A stretch of 16,583 bases of DNA from JACDAN01 sp036380355 (GTDB lineage: Bacteria; Actinomycetota; Thermoleophilia; Gaiellales; Gaiellaceae), in the NCBI GenBank assembly GCA_036380355.1, contig DASVEW010000099.1, forward strand, positions 1 to 16,583. Direction: 5' to 3'. Position numbers and translations under genes: made by a program. Below are positions 6,400 through 12,673 of this stretch, piece by piece; positions within the stretch are counted from its first letter, which is position 1, and each line of letters opens with the position of its first letter. Below the pieces are notes generated by a model. That model did no database searches, was not told the DNA's origin, and saw only the letters and a program-made list of their open reading frames with translations.

Positions 6400-7080
6400 A
6401 TGGCAACCGCAACCGAAAAGGCCTACGTCTTCGCGACGCTCGACGAGCTCGAGCCTGCGCCGCTCATCGCGCCCGGGGCGACGGACGACGGGCGGAAGCG
6501 CTTCGACGTCCGCCGCCGCTTCGGCATCAGCTCGTTCGGGATCAACGCGTACCGGGCGCCGAGCGACGTCGACGTCATCCGCGAGCACGACGAGGTTGGA
6601 CCCCTCGGGGCGGCGGGACAGGAGGAGCTGTACATCGTCCTCGACGGGGCGGCAACGTTCGAGATCGACGGAGAGCCCGTGGAGGCACCGGCCGGCTCCC
6701 TCGTCATGGTGCAACCGACCGCGAAGCGAAAGGCGATCGCGAAAGACGAGGGCACGACGATCCTCGTCGTCGGCGCGACCCCGGGCGAGGCCTTCGTCCC
6801 GCCTCCCGAGGAGGCCGGCGAGGCATTCGCCGCGTACGGCAAAGGCGACTACGAGACCGCGGTCGCCAAGCAGTTGATCGTCGTCGAGAAGCGACCGGAC
6901 GATCCCGTGGCGTACTTCAACGCCGCGTGCTTCGAGGCCCGGGCGGGACGCGCCGACGAGGCGATCGAGCACCTGCGGCGAGCGGTCGAGCTCAACGATC
7001 GCATCAAGGACCTCATCCGCACAGACGAGGACCTGGACTCGATCCGCGAAGACCCGCGCTTCGCACCGCTCGCGGAGTAG
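6400..7080 (+). CDS. Cupin domain plus C-terminal TPR protein, copy 2
   Basis: 226 residues, a diverged tandem duplicate of the gene before it with the same order of parts: cupin ('EHDEVGPLGAAGQEELYIVL', 'FEIDGEPVEAPAGSLVMV') then TPR ('YFNAACFEARAGRADEAIEHLRRAVELNDRIKDLI') then 'DLDSIREDPRF'. As in copy 1, motif 2 lacks His. The 10-base gap (6390-6399) carries the ribosome binding site GAGGAAG, so both copies are read from one transcript. The N-terminal section is longer, with an insertion around 'IAPGATDDGRKR'. Keeping two copies suggests a heterodimer or two ligands, which is inference. Confidence 0.8.
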   Translation: MATATEKAYVFATLDELEPAPLIAPGATDDGRKRFDVRRRFGISSFGINAYRAPSDVDVIREHDEVGPLGAAGQEELYIVLDGAATFEIDGEPVEAPAGSLVMVQPTAKRKAIAKDEGTTILVVGATPGEAFVPPPEEAGEAFAAYGKGDYETAVAKQLIVVEKRPDDPVAYFNAACFEARAGRADEAIEHLRRAVELNDRIKDLIRTDEDLDSIREDPRFAPLAE

Positions 7081-7094
7081 AGGGAGTAGGGATT

Positions 7095-7122
7095 CGGGCG
7101 CTTCCGGGGAAGGGAGCGCCCG
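7095..7122 (+). promoter_or_regulatory. Hairpin covering the ribosome binding site of the secreted-protein gene
   Basis: CGGGCGCTTCC (7095-7105), loop GGGGAA, GGGAGCGCCCG (7112-7122): an 11-bp stem with one G-T pair. Its right arm contains the GGGAG ribosome binding site and the first base of the GTG start codon at 7122. Folding would hide the start from ribosomes. It might also act as a partial terminator after the cupin genes. Confidence 0.45.
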
Positions 7123-7523
7123 TGATCCTTCGAGCCGTCACAGCCGTCGTGCTCGTCGCCTTCCTGGCGCCGATCGCCTCCGCGCAGGGGACGAGCCCGC
7201 GCGCGACGATCCTCCAGCAGGCGCAGCTGCTCAAGCAGGCGAAGTGGCGCGCGATGTACGCGACCTACACGCCGCGGTTCCGGCGCTCGTGCCCGTACTC
7301 GCGGTTCCTCCAGAACGGCCGGCGGACGCGACAGATCCTCGGCACGAACTTCCAGCTCCGCGGCATCCAGGTCCGCCTGGAGACGGCCCGGCGGGCGATC
7401 GTCGCCTACCGGTTCGCCAAGAACGGCCAGACGGTCGCCTCCGTGACCTTCCGGCACAGGGACGTCTACGCGAAGATCGGCTCCCGCTGGTACGACCAGC
7501 TCGACCGCGTCAGCGCCTGCTGA
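7122..7523 (+). CDS. Small secreted protein, possible NTF2-like fold
   Basis: 133 residues from GTG (7122-7124), preceded by AAGGGAG. Residues 1-23 form a signal peptide ('VILRAVTAVVLVAFLAPIASA', cut before QGTS), so the mature protein is exported. The mature part is Arg-rich and basic with two cysteines ('RRSCPYSRF' and the last residue, 'VSAC') that could form a disulfide. The pattern 'LKQAKWRAMYATYTPRFR...VAYRFAKNGQTVASVTFRHRDVYAKIGSRWYDQL' resembles small NTF2/DUF4878-like secreted proteins, but the match is loose. It lies 41 bases after the second cupin gene and is probably in the same transcript, behind the hairpin at 7095-7122. Confidence 0.7.
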   Translation: MILRAVTAVVLVAFLAPIASAQGTSPRATILQQAQLLKQAKWRAMYATYTPRFRRSCPYSRFLQNGRRTRQILGTNFQLRGIQVRLETARRAIVAYRFAKNGQTVASVTFRHRDVYAKIGSRWYDQLDRVSAC

Positions 7524-7643
7524 GGCCTCGTCTCCGGTAGCCCGGTGCTATACCTGGGGTGCCGGCCCATGGCCAGAGCTCATGTCGGAATGACCACGCG
7601 CTGTCCGGGTTCGTCGGGCGAGTGCGATGCAAGGACGCAGGGA

Positions 7644-7668
7644 GCGCCCATAGCGGCGCTATGGGCGC
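7644..7668. repeat. Perfect hairpin in the korA leader region, flanked by short direct repeats
   Basis: GCGCCCATAGC, loop GGC, GCTATGGGCGC: a perfect 11-bp stem. It is flanked by AAGGACGCAGG (7631-7641) and GAGGACGCGGC (7674-7684), similar segments in the same orientation. It lies in the 205-base gap 7524-7728, the longest gene-free stretch here. It could terminate the upstream unit, be part of a structured korA leader, or be a dispersed repeat. Confidence 0.5.
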
Positions 7669-7688
7669 GACTGAGGACGCGGCAGCGC

Positions 7689-7711
7689 GCCGCCCGGCGG
7701 AGCCGGACGGC
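7689..7711. repeat. Imperfect hairpin just before korA
   Basis: GCCGCCCGG, loop CGGAG, CCGGACGGC: a 9-bp stem with one mismatch, 17 bases before the korA ATG. With the 7644-7668 hairpin it makes the korA upstream region strongly structured. Confidence 0.35.
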
Positions 7712-7728
7712 CCGTGCTTCTTTCCGAG

Positions 7729-9570
7729 ATGAGCTCTTCTAAGCCCGTCGAACAGCTCGACCAGGTCGTGATCCGCTTCGCGGGCGACTCCGGCGACGGA
7801 ATGCAGCTCACCGGCGCCCGCTTCACGAGCGAGACGGCGGTGTTCGGAAACGACCTCTCGACGCTACCCGACTTCCCGGCCGAGATCCGCGCGCCGGCAG
7901 GCTCGCTGCCCGGCGTCTCCGGCTTCCAGATCCACTTCTCCGACCACGACATCCTCACGCCGGGCGACCAGCCGAACGTCCTCGTCGCGATGAACCCGGC
8001 CGCGCTGCGGACGAACATCCGCGACCTGCCGAAGGGCGGGACGCTGATCGTCAACCGCGACGCCTTCACCGACCGGAACCTCGAGAAGGCCGGCTACTCC
8101 GCGAACCCGCTCGACGACGGGACGCTCGCCGACTACCACGTCCACGAGGTTCCGCTCACCTCGCTCACGCTCGAGGCGCTGAAGGACGTGAAGGTGACCA
8201 AGCGCGAGGCCGAGCGCTCGAAGAACATGTTCGCCCTCGGGCTGATGTCCTGGCTCTACCACCGGCCGAAGAGCGGGACGCTCGACTTCATCGCCAAGAA
8301 GTTCCAGGCGAAGCCCGAGATCGCCGAGGCGAACACGAAGGCGTTCAAGGCCGGCTGGGCGTACGGCGAGACGAGCGAGGACTTCCGCGTCACCTACGAG
8401 GTCGCCCCGGCGAAGCTCCCGCCCGGCACCTACCGGAACATCCGCGGCAACCAGGCGCTGACGCTCGGGCTGATCGCGGCATCCGTGAAGAGCGGGCTGC
8501 CGCTCTTCCTCGGGGCCTACCCGATCACCCCGGCCTCCGAGATCCTCGAGGAGCTCTCGCGGCGCAAGGATTTCGGCGTCCGCACCTTCCAGGCCGAGGA
8601 CGAGATCGCCGCCGTCGGCGCCGCGCTCGGCGCGAGCTTCGGCGGCGCGCTCGGCGTCTGCACGTCGAGCGGCCCGGGCGTCGTGCTGAAGATGGAGACG
8701 ATCGGGCTGGCGGTGACCCTGGAGCTGCCGCTCGTGATCATCGACGTCCAGCGGGCAGGGCCGTCGACCGGCATGCCGACGAAGCCCGAGCAGGCCGACC
8801 TGCTGCTCGCGATGTGGGGTCGGAACGCCGAATCGCCGGCGCCCGTCGTCGCCGCCTCGACGCCGGGCGGCTGCTTCGACGCGGCGATCGAGGCCGCCCG
8901 GATCGCGCTCGAGTACCGCACGCCCGTCTTCCTCCTCTCAGACGCCTACCTCGCGAACGGCTCCGAGCCGTGGCTGATCCCCGACATCGATTCGGTGCCG
9001 GACATCGCCGTCGACTTCGCCGAAGCGCCGAACGACGAGGGCGGCTTCCTGCCCTATCTCCGCGACGCCGAGACGCTGGCGCGGCCCTGGGCGATCCCCG
9101 GCACCCCGGGCCTCGAGCACAGGATCGGCGGTCTCGAGAAGGCGGACGGAACCGGCAACGTCTCGTACGACCCCGACAACCACGACCACATGGTCCGGAT
9201 CCGCGCCCGCAAGGTCGCGGGGATCGCGGCCGACATCCCGGAGCTCGAGGTGGACGAGGAGGGCGGCGAGGAGCTGCTCGTCCTCAGCTGGGGCGGCACG
9301 TACGGTCCGGTCGCCGCCGGAGTGCGCCGGGTCCGCGCGAACGGCGGTAAGGTCGCACACGCGCATCTCGCCTACCTCAACCCGTTTCCGCGGAATACGG
9401 GCGACGTGGTGCGGAGATTCGACAAGATCCTGGTTCCTGAAATGAATCTGGGACAGCTCCTCAAGCTGGTGCGGGCCGAGTTCCTGGTCGACGCAGTCGG
9501 CTACAACCGCGTTCGCGGGCTCCCGTTCCGGTCGTCCGAGCTGGCCGAAGCGATGGAGGGAATGCTGTGA
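7729..9570 (+). CDS. korA: 2-oxoacid:ferredoxin oxidoreductase, gamma-alpha fused subunit
   Basis: 613 residues from ATG at 7729 (MSSSKPVEQLDQVVIRFAG). A GTG at 7714 is in frame, but the ATG fits the usual start of the family. Residues 1 to about 215 are the gamma domain ('FAGDSGDGMQLTG', 'LPDFPAEIRAPAGSLPG'). Residues about 235-613 are the alpha domain, with 'YPITPASEI' (264-272) and 'QRAGPSTGMPTKPEQ' (341-355). With KorB it oxidatively decarboxylates a 2-oxoacid with CoA and passes electrons to ferredoxin. The fused form is the two-subunit type known from actinobacterial KorAB, where 2-oxoglutarate is the usual substrate, so the enzyme could replace or supplement 2-oxoglutarate dehydrogenase in the TCA cycle. 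Its TGA overlaps the start of the lipoprotein gene (GTGA). Confidence 0.93.
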   Translation: MSSSKPVEQLDQVVIRFAGDSGDGMQLTGARFTSETAVFGNDLSTLPDFPAEIRAPAGSLPGVSGFQIHFSDHDILTPGDQPNVLVAMNPAALRTNIRDLPKGGTLIVNRDAFTDRNLEKAGYSANPLDDGTLADYHVHEVPLTSLTLEALKDVKVTKREAERSKNMFALGLMSWLYHRPKSGTLDFIAKKFQAKPEIAEANTKAFKAGWAYGETSEDFRVTYEVAPAKLPPGTYRNIRGNQALTLGLIAASVKSGLPLFLGAYPITPASEILEELSRRKDFGVRTFQAEDEIAAVGAALGASFGGALGVCTSSGPGVVLKMETIGLAVTLELPLVIIDVQRAGPSTGMPTKPEQADLLLAMWGRNAESPAPVVAASTPGGCFDAAIEAARIALEYRTPVFLLSDAYLANGSEPWLIPDIDSVPDIAVDFAEAPNDEGGFLPYLRDAETLARPWAIPGTPGLEHRIGGLEKADGTGNVSYDPDNHDHMVRIRARKVAGIAADIPELEVDEEGGEELLVLSWGGTYGPVAAGVRRVRANGGKVAHAHLAYLNPFPRNTGDVVRRFDKILVPEMNLGQLLKLVRAEFLVDAVGYNRVRGLPFRSSELAEAMEGML

Positions 9571-9989
9571 AACTGCGAATCGCACTGGGAATGCTGGTCG
9601 TCGGAATGGCCTCCGCGTGTGGAGGCGACGGAAACGGGGACGGCGGCGGAGGCGCAGGCGGTGCGAGCGGCACCGTGAACGTCACGCTCGACGAGATGAA
9701 CAACTCCGGGAAGTCCGGACGTGCCGAGCTGCATTCGGGGGCGGCGTCGACGGACGTGACGATCGAGATCAACGGGCAGTCGGACAACGACACGATCTAC
9801 GTCCACACCGGGACGTGCGACGCGCCGGGCGAGGAGATCGTCCACGACCTCGGCTTCACGACGGCGAACCTGGGTCAGGGCCAGATCTTCGTGACGCTCG
9901 ACGAGGTCGCCACCGGTGAGTACATCCTCGACATCCACGACGACGAGACCGACGAGGTGATCATGTGCGGGCAGATCCCGGCCCAGTGA
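9567..9989 (+). CDS. Small lipoprotein encoded between korA and korB
   Basis: 140 residues from GTG (9567-9569), which overlaps the korA stop as GTGA; its own stop overlaps the korB start in the same way. The N-terminus is a lipoprotein signal ('MKLRIALGMLVVGMASAC', lipobox Cys18) followed by a Gly/Asp-rich linker (19-35). The mature domain (about 36-137) starts 'VNVTLDEMNNSGKSGRAEL' and contains 'IYVHTGTCDAPGEE' and 'GEYILDIHDDETDEVIMCGQIP'. This resembles the secreted CHRD/Cu-Zn-SOD-like beta proteins whose pattern is 'SGxSGxAxL ... HxGxC ... xIxVH ... CGxI'. C84 and C134 could form a disulfide. It should be anchored outside the membrane, far from the cytosolic KorAB, so its place in the operon is surprising. 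Confidence 0.85.
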   Translation: MKLRIALGMLVVGMASACGGDGNGDGGGGAGGASGTVNVTLDEMNNSGKSGRAELHSGAASTDVTIEINGQSDNDTIYVHTGTCDAPGEEIVHDLGFTTANLGQGQIFVTLDEVATGEYILDIHDDETDEVIMCGQIPAQ

Positions 9990-11020
9990 GCGGCGGGAAC
10001 GGCGGTAAGCCGCTCCTGCAGCTGACGGCGAAGGACTTCAAGTCCGACCAGGAGGTCCGCTGGTGCCCCGGCTGCGGCGACTATGCGATCCTGGCCGCGG
10101 TTCAGCAGTTCATGCCCGAGCTCGGGATCCCGCGCGAGCGAATCGTCTTCATCTCGGGGATCGGGTGCGCCGCGCGGTTCCCGTACTACATGCAGACGTA
10201 CGGAATGCACTCGATCCACGGTCGGGCGCCGGCGATCGCGACCGGTCTCTCGTCGTCCCGGCCGGACCTGTCGGTCTGGGTCGTGACCGGCGACGGCGAC
10301 GCGCTCTCGATCGGGGGCAACCACCTGATCCACGCGCTGCGTCGCAACGTCAACCTGAAGATCCTGCTCTTCAACAACCAGATCTACGGGCTGACGAAGG
10401 GGCAGTACTCGCCGACCAGCCCGCTCGGCACGCACAACAAGACGACGCCGTTCGGGTCGCTGGACTACCCGTTCAACCCTGTGTCCCTGGCGCTCGGCGC
10501 CGAGGCGACGTTCGTCGCACGGTCGATCGACACCGACAAGGCGCACCTCACGGACGTCCTGCGGCGGGCGGCCGAGCACAAGGGCGCGGTCTTCGTCGAG
10601 ATCTACCAGAACTGCAACGTCTACAACGACGGCGCGTTCGACGCGGTGCGGGAGCAGAAGGAGAACCGGATCCGCCTCGAGCACGGGCAGCCGATCCGTT
10701 TCGGCGGCGAGGACGGGACGATCGAGCAGGGCGTGGTGTCGAAGCCGGGCGGCGGTGTGGAGATCGTCGACGTCCCATCGGTCGGCGAGGACGCGCTCCT
10801 ACGGCACGACGAGGGCGCGGAGGATCCTTCGCTGGCGTTCGCACTGAGCCGCCTGTCCCACACGCCGGTCGGGCCGACGCCGATCGGCATCTTCCGGGCG
10901 GTCGAGCGCCCCGTCTACGACACGCTGATGGCGGAGCAGATCGAGGTCACGAGACGGGAGCTGGGCGAGGGCGACCTCACGAAGCTGCTCCACGCCGGCG
11001 ACACCTGGGCCATCGACTAA
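9986..11020 (+). CDS. korB: 2-oxoacid:ferredoxin oxidoreductase, beta subunit
   Basis: 344 residues from GTG (9986-9988), chosen because it forms a GTGA overlap with the lipoprotein stop; an upstream GTG at 9965 would add 7 residues. This subunit binds thiamine diphosphate and one 4Fe-4S cluster. The cysteines are C27 and C30 ('WCPGCGDY'), C61 ('SGIGCAARFPYY') and C210 ('YQNCNVYND'). The ThDP/Mg motif is 'GDGDALSIGGNH' (102-113) followed by 'NNQIYGLTKGQYSPTS' (130-145). The C-terminal 'GPTPIGIFRAVERPVYD' is typical. Length is normal. No ferredoxin-like delta subunit or ferredoxin gene is beside it, as in other two-subunit KorAB systems. Confidence 0.93.
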   Translation: MSGGNGGKPLLQLTAKDFKSDQEVRWCPGCGDYAILAAVQQFMPELGIPRERIVFISGIGCAARFPYYMQTYGMHSIHGRAPAIATGLSSSRPDLSVWVVTGDGDALSIGGNHLIHALRRNVNLKILLFNNQIYGLTKGQYSPTSPLGTHNKTTPFGSLDYPFNPVSLALGAEATFVARSIDTDKAHLTDVLRRAAEHKGAVFVEIYQNCNVYNDGAFDAVREQKENRIRLEHGQPIRFGGEDGTIEQGVVSKPGGGVEIVDVPSVGEDALLRHDEGAEDPSLAFALSRLSHTPVGPTPIGIFRAVERPVYDTLMAEQIEVTRRELGEGDLTKLLHAGDTWAID

Positions 11021-11044
11021 GCGCCTGCCGAGCGGGTCCGCGCG

Positions 11045-11073
11045 TTGTGGCGGAGACCGTTGGGCGGCATACT
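11045..11073 (+). promoter_or_regulatory. Possible promoter of the DivIVA-domain gene
   Basis: TTGTGG (11045-11050), 17 bases, CATACT (11068-11073), about 50 bases before the TTG start. The -35 is weak, the -10 fair. The 104-base gap after korB would suit a separate transcription unit. Confidence 0.4.
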
Positions 11074-11124
11074 CGACATTGAACGACGGCAAGGTCCCCC
11101 TGAAACGCAAGGGAGAGCGAGCTC

Positions 11125-11829
11125 TTGACGCCCAAAGAGATTCGCGACGTCTCGTTCCCGGGCTCGGTCCGGGGGTACGACCGCGCGGCGGTCGATGCCT
11201 ACGTCAGACGCGTCAATCGGGTGATCGCCGAGCTCGAGATGGCCAGCTCGCCGAAGGCGGCGGTGAGACACGCGCTCGAGCAGGTCGGCGAGCAGACCAG
11301 CGGCATCCTCCAACGGGCCCGGGAGGCTGCGGAGGAGATCACCGCGAGTGCGCGGCAGGAAGCGGAAGCCGCGACTGCCCTGGCCAAGGCGGAGGCCGCG
11401 GAGCTGGTCGTGGACGCGAGCACCCGGGCCGACCGGACACGAGCCGAGGCCGAGGAGCTGACCGCCCAGGCGAAAAGGGAGGCCGACGGAATCCTCGTGG
11501 CCGCGAAGGCCGAAGCCGAGAAGATTCTGGCCCGGGCCCGCGAGGAGATCGCCGCCGAACAGAAGGAGGCCGAGGCGCGGCTCCGTGCGCTGCACGCCGA
11601 CACGGAATCCGTCCAGGAGCAGCGCGAGGAGCTGCTCGACGGCGTGCGGGGCCTGGCAGAACGGCTGGAGGAGGTGGCCGTCCGCGCCGCTGCCCGATAC
11701 GCGCCGCAGGAGACGCCGGAGCCGGAGCCCGACGACGGAGCGGCGGAGGAGGCCGAGCCCGCGGGACAGCATCGACGGGCCCGGATCGAGGCAGTTCCGG
11801 AACCCGAGCACCAAGCGGACTCCAGCTGA
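11125..11829 (+). CDS. DivIVA-domain coiled-coil protein
   Basis: 234 residues from TTG (11125-11127). The rare start is supported by a strong ribosome binding site (AAGGGAGAG, 11109-11117) and by the family N-terminus beginning right there: 'TPKEIRDVSFPGSVRGYDRAAVDAYVRRV' (2-30) is the DivIVA membrane-binding domain pattern. Residues about 60-195 are an almost unbroken Ala/Glu/Arg-rich coiled coil ('AKAEAAELV', 'AEAEKILARAREEIAAEQKEAEARL'). The C-terminal 40 residues are Pro/Glu-rich and probably disordered. Members mark curved membrane at poles or septa and recruit cell-wall or division proteins. It lacks a full DivIVA arrangement, so it may be a relative with its own partners. Confidence 0.85.
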   Translation: MTPKEIRDVSFPGSVRGYDRAAVDAYVRRVNRVIAELEMASSPKAAVRHALEQVGEQTSGILQRAREAAEEITASARQEAEAATALAKAEAAELVVDASTRADRTRAEAEELTAQAKREADGILVAAKAEAEKILARAREEIAAEQKEAEARLRALHADTESVQEQREELLDGVRGLAERLEEVAVRAAARYAPQETPEPEPDDGAAEEAEPAGQHRRARIEAVPEPEHQADSS

Positions 11830-11834
11830 CCACG

Positions 11835-11870
11835 CGTCGAAGCCCGCCGGGGTCGCGGCGAGCTTCGACG
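11835..11870. terminator. Inverted repeat between convergent genes, likely shared terminator
   Basis: CGTCGAAGC (11835-11843) and GCTTCGACG (11862-11870), a perfect 9-bp stem; the inner 18 bases can form a further CCGC/GCGG pair (11844-11847 with 11855-11858). It sits between the plus-strand DivIVA stop (11829) and the minus-strand pilin stop (11889). No T-run. Confidence 0.5.
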
Positions 11871-11888
11871 TGCTGAGCGTCCGACCTA

Positions 11889-12062
11889 CTAGGAGATGAA
11901 GCCGGCGACGCGGCTGATGGCGCCCTCGATGTTGCCGGAAAGCAGGGTCAGGGCTCCGAACACGGCGATCGTGATAACGGCCAACACGACGCCGTACTCG
12001 GCCATGGTCTGGCCCTCTTCGCGCCTCTTCAGCGCGACGAGCTGGTGATAACGCTTCGACAC
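11889..12062 (-). CDS. Flp-family type IVb pilin
   Basis: 57 residues from GTG (12060-12062), which has a near-perfect ribosome binding site (AAAGGAGGT) 7 bases upstream. The leader 'MSKRYHQLVALKRREEG' ends at the prepilin peptidase site, and the mature protein starts 'QTMAEYGVVLAVITIAVFGAL', with the hallmark Glu at position 5 and Tyr at 6, then one hydrophobic helix. This is the form and length of Flp pilins exported by Tad systems. The same frame opens earlier at GTG 12156-12158, which also has GGAGG at 8 bases, and would add a 32-residue Pro-rich extension (89 residues in total). No Tad ATPase, secretin or prepilin peptidase gene is in the window. Confidence 0.85.
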   Translation of the reverse strand: MSKRYHQLVALKRREEGQTMAEYGVVLAVITIAVFGALTLLSGNIEGAISRVAGFIS

Positions 12063-12188
12063 TTCGCTTACCTCCTTTCGTCGCTGAGCAGTGCTGGGTC
12101 GGCGCTGTCCAGCGGCGAGGAAGTTGGTCGGTTTCGGTGGGGCGATCGGCTTGCTCACGCCTGGAACCTCCGTGAACTACCTCGGCGT

Positions 12189-12237
12189 GGCCGCGTCCGC
12201 CTGATTTGAACCTACGCCCGAAACATCGGACGCGGCC
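12189..12237. promoter_or_regulatory. 11-bp inverted repeat between the divergent pilin and SnoaL-like genes
   Basis: GGCCGCGTCCG (12189-12199) and CGGACGCGGCC (12227-12237) are perfect inverted copies separated by 27 less GC-rich bases. The spacer holds a minus-strand TAGGTT (12214-12209) that could be the pilin -10. The arms may be a regulator site bracketing the promoter, or a cruciform/hairpin. Confidence 0.4.
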
Positions 12238-12273
12238 GGCTTCCCACGCATCCCTCGCGCAAGGGAACCGTCC

Positions 12274-12279
12274 TAGACT
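12274..12279 (+). promoter_or_regulatory. -10 box TAGACT of a leaderless gene
   Basis: TAGACT lies 7 bases before the ATG at 12287, the spacing expected if transcription begins at the start codon. There is no ribosome binding site before that ATG and no convincing -35. Confidence 0.45.
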
Positions 12280-12286
12280 CGCCCAG

Positions 12287-12673
12287 ATGGGGGTAGACGA
12301 GTGGATCGAGCGCTACCGCGTCGCGTGGGAGCAGCGTGACCCCGAGGCGGCCGCGGAGCTCTTCACCGCCGACGCGGTCTACTGGTCCAGCCCGTTCGGC
12401 GAGCCGCACCGCGGCCGGGACGGGATCCACGAATACTGGGCGCGCGCGACGGGGAGCCAGAGCGACGTGCAGGTCCGGATCGGACGTCCGATCGTCGACG
12501 CGAACCGCGCCGCCGTGGAGTGGTGGACGACCATGCGTGACCGCGGGGCGGAGATCACGCTTCCGGGCATCCTCTTCCTGCGCTTCGCGCCGGAAGGCCG
12601 CTGCCAGGAGCTACGGGAGGCCTGGATGGTGGCGGAGGGGCAGCTCGAGCCGCACCCCGGCTGGGGTGGCTAG
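12287..12673 (+). CDS. SnoaL/NTF2-like protein
   Basis: 128 residues from the ATG at 12287; the frame is open further upstream but the sequence there is not protein-like. Residues 5-120 follow the SnoaL/ketosteroid-isomerase-like pattern: 'WIERYRVAWEQRDPEAAAELFTADAVYWSSPFGEPHRGRDGIHEYW', a middle strand 'VRIGRPIVDANRAAVEWWTTM', and the ending 'LPGILFLRFAPEGRCQELREAWMV'. The fold makes a small hydrophobic pocket used for isomerases, hydrolases or simple ligand binding, so the activity cannot be given. It is probably cytosolic and probably leaderless. Its stop codon TAG overlaps the stop of the convergent beta-propeller gene. Confidence 0.78.
   Translation: MGVDEWIERYRVAWEQRDPEAAAELFTADAVYWSSPFGEPHRGRDGIHEYWARATGSQSDVQVRIGRPIVDANRAAVEWWTTMRDRGAEITLPGILFLRFAPEGRCQELREAWMVAEGQLEPHPGWGG

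Noticed and set aside
12063..12200. Possible cyclic-di-GMP riboswitch upstream of the pilin gene
   Set aside because: The region does not show the conserved GEMM core patterns, and the sequence is open in the pilin frame with its own ribosome binding site.
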